Shown here: positions 59,638-64,000 of the stretch, one piece after another
Layout: the number at the start of each line of letters is the position of its first letter
Numbering within the stretch: the stretch's first letter is position 1
NCBI RefSeq assembly: GCF_050753365.1
Contig: NZ_JBLZFY010000006.1
Coordinates: 1 to 64,000, forward strand
Reading direction: 5' to 3'
DNA from: Geminocystis sp050753365
Lineage (GTDB): Bacteria > Cyanobacteriota > Cyanobacteriia > Cyanobacteriales > Cyanobacteriaceae
Length of the DNA: 64,000 nt
The notes under the pieces: model-generated
The model's database searches: none
Seen by the model: the letters and a program-made list of their open reading frames with translations, nothing else
Told to the model about the DNA's origin: nothing
Position numbers and translations under genes: made by a program

Positions 59638-59686
59638 GAGAGGGGGAAGAGAGGGAAGAGGGGGAAGAGAGGGAAGAGGGGGAAGA
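59638..59686. repeat. 18-bp purine-rich tandem repeat
   Basis: Two complete and one partial copies of GAGGGAAGAGGGGGAAGA follow the purN stop codon. All bases are A or G on this strand. Such polypurine tracts may form triplex structures but no function is known here. They cause spurious open frames in both directions. Confidence 0.8.
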
Positions 59687-59798
59687 AAATGTTTTAAAAT
59701 TTTCATTAGACATCTCCAGAAAAGATTTTTTATTGTCTAGTAGTAAAGGCTTCAGCCCTCGTTTTACCAATTATTGGAGAAGTCTAATGCAAACTAAC

Positions 59799-60647
59799 CT
59801 AATCTTTCCAGATAGTTAGTTGAACAGTGACAAGAATTAGAGCAATAATTAATAAAATACTTGTACTAGCGGCGGCATAACCAAAGTTGAATTGGCGAAA
59901 GGCTTGTTCATATATATAGTAGGATAAAATGTTGGTGGAGTTGGAAGGTCCTCCATTGGTTATGATATAAATTTGCTCGAACGATCGAAATGTGAAAATA
60001 GCGGTGGTTATGGTGGCAAATATTAGGGTTGGTTTTAAGGCGGGAAGGGTTATATACCAAAGTTTCGCCCAAAATTTTGCTCCGTCTAATTCGGCGGCTT
60101 CGTAACGATTTTGAGGAATCGCTTGTAATCCTGCTAAAAAGACGACTAGGTTAAAGCCAATTTGTCGCCATGTGCTGAAAAGAATAATTACTGGCATCGC
60201 CCAAAAGGTACTGTTTAACCATGATATGGGAGTAATATTTAATGATAACAATAGTTGGTTAACAGGTCCGTTGTTTTGAAATAACCAACGAAATCCTAAG
60301 CCCATAGCGACTAAGGATGTGATACTGGGAATAAAATAGGCGGTGCGAAAAAATCCTTTGAGAATTATTTGTTGGTTGAGGATTATACTTAATAGTAATG
60401 GGATAATGATACTGGGAATGATAGTTACGATCGAAAAATAAAAGGTATTAAAGATTATCTGTCGGAAGTCTGGATCGATTAGAAGTTTTTTATAATTCAA
60501 CGAACCTACCCATTTTTGAGAGATTAAATTACCATCGGTAAAGCTAAGATAAATCAGATAAAGAATGGGAAAGAAAAGGAAGATAGTTAGTAATATAAGG
60601 GCGGGTGTCAGAAAAATCCATGCTATAAGATTGGGTTGTTTGAACAT
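59799..60647 (-). CDS. Sugar ABC transporter permease (MalF/UgpA class)
   Basis: About 282 residues from MFKQPNLIAWIFLTP at 60647. The open frame to 60686 contains a tandem repeat and is rejected. Six membrane segments and the EAA loop of carbohydrate transporters (YEAAELDGAKFWAKLWYITL) are seen, followed by TNGGPSNSTNILSYYIYEQA, the typical motif of this class. A second permease, a binding protein and an ATPase are not encoded nearby, so the partners must be elsewhere. The substrate (glycerol phosphate, trehalose, glucosylglycerol or other) cannot be told. Confidence 0.88.
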   Translation of the reverse strand: MFKQPNLIAWIFLTPALILLTIFLFFPILYLIYLSFTDGNLISQKWVGSLNYKKLLIDPDFRQIIFNTFYFSIVTIIPSIIIPLLLSIILNQQIILKGFFRTAYFIPSITSLVAMGLGFRWLFQNNGPVNQLLLSLNITPISWLNSTFWAMPVIILFSTWRQIGFNLVVFLAGLQAIPQNRYEAAELDGAKFWAKLWYITLPALKPTLIFATITTAIFTFRSFEQIYIITNGGPSNSTNILSYYIYEQAFRQFNFGYAAASTSILLIIALILVTVQLTIWKD

Positions 60648-60660
60648 TTTTAAATTGTGG

Positions 60661-60758
60661 TACTTATTTCTTGGAAACACGGGCAAGATGCCCGTTTTAC
60701 ATAGTATGATACTTATTTCTTGGAGACACGGGCAAGATGCCCGTTTTACATAGTATGA
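60661..60758. repeat. 49-bp tandem duplication with internal palindrome
   Basis: Bases 60661-60709 and 60710-60758 are identical except for one A to G change. Each unit contains CGGGCAAGATGCCCG, a hairpin with a five-base stem-side palindrome. The second unit ends immediately before the shared dispersed repeat at 60786-60811. The duplication generates the spurious N-terminus of the permease frame. Confidence 0.85.
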
Positions 60759-60785
60759 TATTTGTTAGGCAAATTAAGGTTTTGG

Positions 60786-60811
60786 AGATTGCTTCGTGCC
60801 TCGCAATGACA
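60786..60811. repeat. 26-bp dispersed repeat
   Basis: An exact inverse complement of 9705-9730 (AGATTGCTTCGTGCCTCGCA then ATGACA), placed just 3' of coaBC. The two copies are 51 kb apart. Confidence 0.75.
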
Positions 60812-60813
60812 AA

Positions 60814-62046
60814 TCACATTTGCAATAGAGAAAAATCAATGATTTGATGAGCTAGGGAGAGTTTTGTTGTTAGTTTTATTATATTCATGTTTCCAGTTCG
60901 ATCGAGCCATACTGCTTCATTAGTATCTGTGGCAAAACCTGCGTTATCTTTATCAATGGGATTGGCAACTATGGCATCTAAGTTTTTGCGTTGCAGTTTT
61001 TCTTTAGCAGGGGTGATAATATCTCCTGTTTGCGCGGCAAATCCGATTAATTTCTGATGAGGTTGTTTTATTTCCCCTAATTTAGCCACAATATCATTAA
61101 CTTGCTGTAAGGGAAGGCTGGAGGGAAGGGTATTTTTACTTAATTTTTCAGGGGCGTAATGAAGGGGTTTAACATCGGCAACGGCGGCTGACATATAGGT
61201 TATATCCGCTTGGGAAAAGTTACTTATCATGGCTGTTTCCATTTCTTGCGCTGTGGTAACGGAAATAATGGGCATGGGAGGCAATAGTTTTAATAAGTCA
61301 GGGTGAATATTACCTGCAACGAAAGTAACGTTTCCGCCTCGATAATAACAAGCGTTGGCTAAGGCTATGCCCATTTTACCAGTAGCAGGATTGCCGATAA
61401 AGCGCACAGGATCAAAATATTCTCTGGTGTTACCGCCACTAATTAAGATATTTTTGCCCACTAAATCTCGTTTTCCTTGACTATATATAATAGATTTGAT
61501 CGAACTGATAATTTCTTTTGCTTCTGCCATTCTGCCTTTACCAACTCGATCGCACGCCAATAAACCCGTGTTAGTATGTAAAAGATGATAACGACTATCT
61601 TGAGCTAACTTTTGCCAATTATCCTGTACAGATTTTTGTAACCACATTTCGGTATTCATGGCAGGAGCGACTATAATAGGGCAAATAGAAGCTAATACCG
61701 TATTAGTCAGTAAATTATCTGCTAAACCATGCACTAATTTCCCTAAAGTATTGGCGGTTAAGGGTGCAATGAGGATTAAATCTGCCCATTCTCCTAAAGT
61801 AATATGTAACGGGCGAGAATAGACGGGTTGCCAAAAATCTCGATCGAGATAGGCTGGTTTTCGAGCTAAAGTAGAAAAAGTTAAGGGTGTCACAAATTTT
61901 TGAGCAGATTCTGTCAAAATAACCTCTAAATTTGCCCCTTGTTGAAATAAATGGGAGACGACTTCACACACTTTATAAGCGGCGATACCTCCTCCCACGC
62001 AAACTAAAATATTCTTTTGAGTTAAAGAATGATTATGATTCGTCAT
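60814..62046 (-). CDS. coaBC: Bifunctional phosphopantothenoylcysteine decarboxylase/ligase CoaBC
   Basis: This two-domain enzyme makes 4'-phosphopantetheine for coenzyme A, joining phosphopantothenate to cysteine and decarboxylating the product. With the start at MTNHNHSLTQ (62046) it has 410 residues. The decarboxylase half binds FMN (LVCVGGGIAAYKVCEVV) and has the catalytic His in HITLGEWADLILIAPLTANT plus PAMNTEMW. The ligase half begins near 190 with ISGGNTREYFDPVRFIGNPA and has the CTP-binding KLIGFAAQTGD. The start overlaps the DUF2555 stop by 14 bases, so the two genes are coupled. It is the only coenzyme A gene here. Confidence 0.94.
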   Translation of the reverse strand: MTNHNHSLTQKNILVCVGGGIAAYKVCEVVSHLFQQGANLEVILTESAQKFVTPLTFSTLARKPAYLDRDFWQPVYSRPLHITLGEWADLILIAPLTANTLGKLVHGLADNLLTNTVLASICPIIVAPAMNTEMWLQKSVQDNWQKLAQDSRYHLLHTNTGLLACDRVGKGRMAEAKEIISSIKSIIYSQGKRDLVGKNILISGGNTREYFDPVRFIGNPATGKMGIALANACYYRGGNVTFVAGNIHPDLLKLLPPMPIISVTTAQEMETAMISNFSQADITYMSAAVADVKPLHYAPEKLSKNTLPSSLPLQQVNDIVAKLGEIKQPHQKLIGFAAQTGDIITPAKEKLQRKNLDAIVANPIDKDNAGFATDTNEAVWLDRTGNMNIIKLTTKLSLAHQIIDFSLLQM

Positions 62047-62245
62047 AAGCCTCAATGTCTAAAAGATAAAAATAAGGCTCGACTAAATCTTCTCGATGAA
62101 AGGCGATGGCGCGTAGTAAATGCCAATCTTGTAAACCCTCAAAGGGTGTTTTATAATCATCAAGCTCAAGTCTAGCCGCAATTTCGGCTACTTCATCAGC
62201 AGTGATGTTGGAATAGTCTTCTTCTTTTAAAGTTAAAGTTGTCAT
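62033..62245 (-). CDS. DUF2555 small cyanobacterial protein
   Basis: A 70-residue acidic protein of the cyanobacteria-specific DUF2555 family (ITADEVAEIAARLELDDYKT, DWHLLRAIAFHREDLVEPYF, LLDIEAYDE). Its function is unknown. GAGGAAGG stands before the ATG. It is encoded just before coaBC with overlapping ends, an arrangement I recall in other cyanobacteria, so a role linked to that enzyme is possible. Confidence 0.9.
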   Translation of the reverse strand: MTTLTLKEEDYSNITADEVAEIAARLELDDYKTPFEGLQDWHLLRAIAFHREDLVEPYFYLLDIEAYDES

Positions 62246-62479
62246 AGCTTTACCTTCCTCCCCCTAAATAGGAGATAGTTATTTTTACCCCTCTTTGTAT
62301 TTTAACCACTTTTGCTCTGTTAACAATGAATCCTTAACAATAAGTAATTAATTAGTATTTGGTGAATCACTCAGAAAACTATTAAAATCAAAGGGTTTAG
62401 GCACATTAAGATAACTGGAAAACTATTATCTATTACCCATTACCTATTACTTATTACCAAACTTCACCACAAGACTTTT

Positions 62480-64000
62480 TCAGCAGACTCTAATTAAACG
62501 ACTACGCAAGGTATCAAATCCTAAACGTTGGGTAGCACAAATAAAGACTGCTTGGGGATAATTCTTCTTCGCAGTTTCTAAATGTTCACTATCGGCTCGA
62601 TCGATCTTATTAAATGCGATTAATTCTATAGTAGGAGCTAAAGGCATATCTGCTAAAATTGTTTTCACCGATTTGATATGACTTTCCCAAGCAGGATGAG
62701 ATAAATCCACCACATGAAGTATGGCATCCGCTTCTGTGACTTCTTCTAAAGTGGCACGAAAGGAATCCATTAAGGAAGGAGGCAATTCATGGATAAAACC
62801 TACGGTATCCGTTAATAAAATCGTGCGAGATTCTCCGGTATTTTTGTCCACAATAGTTAGTCGTCTCGTGGTAGGGTCTAAGGTTGCAAATAGTTGATCT
62901 GCTGTATAAACTTGGGAATTAGTTAAGGCGTTAATTAGGGTGGATTTTCCTGCATTGGTATAACCAACTATAGCGACAGAGGGGATTTCCTGTTGTTGTC
63001 TTTGCTGTCGCAGTCTCGATCGATGACTTTGTAACTGATTCACTTCTTGCTGTAATCGAGTAATGCGTTTTTGGATAGCACGTCTTTCTGTTTCTAGTTT
63101 AGTCTCTCCGGGGCCTCTTGTACCAATACCGCCCCCTAATCTTGACATGGCTAAACCTCTACCAGTTAGACGGGGTAACATATATTCTAATTGGGCTAAT
63201 TCTACTTGTAATTTTCCAGCACCTGATTGCGCTCTTTGGGCAAATATATCTAAAATTACTTCAGTTCGATCGACTACTCTCACACCAAATTGTAACTCTA
63301 AATTGCGCACTTGAGCTGGTGATAAATCTCGATCGAATGCTACTAAATTAGCGCCTAGAGTTTGCACTTGTAAAGCAATTTCTTCCACTTTTCCTGCACC
63401 CACCAAAGTTTGAGGATGAGGATTCGCCCTTTTTTGCTCAATGGTAGCTAATACCTTTCCCCCTGCACTATCCACCAATAAGGCTAATTCTTGTAAACTA
63501 TCTTGAAACTTTTGTTCTGTCATGCCCGAAGTCATTAAACCCACTAACAATACCCTATCTTGTTGAGAAGATACATCTTGGGCGATAAATTCTCGACTAA
63601 ATTCCCTTTCTAAACTATCGACTAAATCCAGAAAATCTTGCTCGGCAATATCTTCAATATTTTGTGGTGCTGAAACATCCCAGTAGGAGTCATCCTCAGA
63701 AACAGGCAATAAATGGGCTAAATAAGCGTCTTCAATAAAACCCGTCGCCCCCCCTCCTTTACGAATTATCCCCCTTCCTGTGAGGGTAAACATCACTAGA
63801 GCGTCTAATCGTTGCCTTGCCATTGCCGTTAAACAAGCCTCGCTTGGTGGTACAGATTTTAAAGAAGTAGCTAAACAACGAATCCCCGATAACCTTTCCG
63901 CACCGTAACGGGGTAATTCCAAGGGCGGAATTTGAGTTTGACGGGGAGTACCTACCCCCACCCGAATCACTTGCCCACGGCGGTTTAAATACACACACAC
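62480..64000 (-). CDS. hflX: GTPase HflX (5' end beyond the window)
   Basis: The 506 visible residues contain most of HflX, a ribosome-associated GTPase that splits stalled ribosomes. A central helical HflX domain (LVDSAGGKVLATIEQKRANP, FDRDLSPAQVRNLE, VDRTEVILDIFAQRA, SRLGGGIGTRGPGETKLET) precedes the G domain with G1 GYTNAGKSTL, G2 in LFATLDPTTRR, G3 DTVGFI and G4 FNKID. The N-terminal extension (MCVYLNRRGQVIRVGVG) is a typical cyanobacterial one. The frame stays open to the edge, so the true start lies outside. The C-terminus ends shortly after the G domain (LRSRLIRVC). Confidence 0.92.
   Translation of the reverse strand: MCVYLNRRGQVIRVGVGTPRQTQIPPLELPRYGAERLSGIRCLATSLKSVPPSEACLTAMARQRLDALVMFTLTGRGIIRKGGGATGFIEDAYLAHLLPVSEDDSYWDVSAPQNIEDIAEQDFLDLVDSLEREFSREFIAQDVSSQQDRVLLVGLMTSGMTEQKFQDSLQELALLVDSAGGKVLATIEQKRANPHPQTLVGAGKVEEIALQVQTLGANLVAFDRDLSPAQVRNLELQFGVRVVDRTEVILDIFAQRAQSGAGKLQVELAQLEYMLPRLTGRGLAMSRLGGGIGTRGPGETKLETERRAIQKRITRLQQEVNQLQSHRSRLRQQRQQQEIPSVAIVGYTNAGKSTLINALTNSQVYTADQLFATLDPTTRRLTIVDKNTGESRTILLTDTVGFIHELPPSLMDSFRATLEEVTEADAILHVVDLSHPAWESHIKSVKTILADMPLAPTIELIAFNKIDRADSEHLETAKKNYPQAVFICATQRLGFDTLRSRLIRVC

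Noticed and set aside
59588..59819. Two overlapping 60- to 64-codon frames after purN
   Set aside because: Both are produced by the purine-rich 18-base tandem repeat (Glu/Gly/Arg or Ser/Pro runs) and have no other support.
1..64000. tRNA, rRNA, riboswitch or insertion sequence
   Set aside because: No cloverleaf with conserved TTCGA arm, no rRNA sequence, no transposase frame and no riboswitch core was recognised by reading. A covariance-model search would be needed to exclude small RNAs.

Overview
The window is an AT-rich cyanobacterial chromosome segment. The evidence is HIP1-type GCGATCGC octamers with many CGATCG cores, cyanobacteria-restricted families (DUF2555, PatA-type regulator, Pil/Pix-type chemotaxis clusters) and srpGHI-like sulfur genes. 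Codon use and family content suggest a Geminocystis/Cyanobacterium-like unicellular lineage, but that placement is inference. Single-copy housekeeping genes at the right end (recQ, hcp, purN, coaBC, hflX) argue for chromosome rather than plasmid.

Layout. 0.5-6.0 kb: a transmembrane chemoreceptor and a hybrid CheA kinase. 6.3-12.9 kb: sulfate uptake (lipoprotein sbpA, a NIL-domain protein, cysT, cysW, cysA, a CadD-family transporter, a second sbpA). 13.0-16.1 kb: membrane and unknown genes (PAP2 phosphatase, prohibitin-like protein, second CadD-family protein). 16.2-21.8 kb: a membrane-anchored sulfonate-binding-like protein, an MgtC-family protein, and a divergent third sulfate-type binding protein with its own CysT/CysW but no ATPase. 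21.9-31.8 kb: a 10-kb block on the minus strand, read srpG (cysteine synthase), srpH (serine acetyltransferase), srpI (family 2A encapsulin shell), cysteine desulfurase with a long cargo-type N-terminus, OsmC protein, acyl-CoA-dehydrogenase-like flavoprotein, and a sulfonate-type ABC transporter. 32.2-38.8 kb: second MgtC, rhodanese, two tandem FAD/NAD-binding proteins, the second fused to an ETHE1-type persulfide dioxygenase, and an exported two-domain sulfurtransferase. 39.0-47.7 kb: class II amidotransferase and a second chemotaxis cluster (CheY, CheW, receptor, hybrid CheA, PatA-like). 47.9-53.5 kb: fourth sbpA, a decayed beta-propeller gene, LysR and Crp-type regulators, third CadD-family protein, DUF202 protein and a cysA remnant. 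53.6-64 kb: mainly housekeeping.

How it fits together. Some 33 kb is dominated by sulfur acquisition: oxyanion and sulfonate uptake, cysteine synthesis, desulfuration of cysteine inside a protein nanocompartment, sulfane-sulfur transfer by rhodaneses, and persulfide oxidation by the fused dioxygenase. Three of the four sulfate-binding-protein genes share the same 14-base AAATGTATTGAAAA element overlapping a -35 box 17 bases from a -10 box, which points to co-regulation, perhaps by the Crp-family protein at 51.4-51.9 kb (a CysR candidate) or the LysR protein at 49.5-50.5 kb. Many gene ends carry short dispersed palindromes, and several open frames are extended upstream through such repeats, so starts were re-chosen where the repeat makes the long version unlikely. 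No tRNA, rRNA, CRISPR array or intact insertion sequence was recognised by eye.
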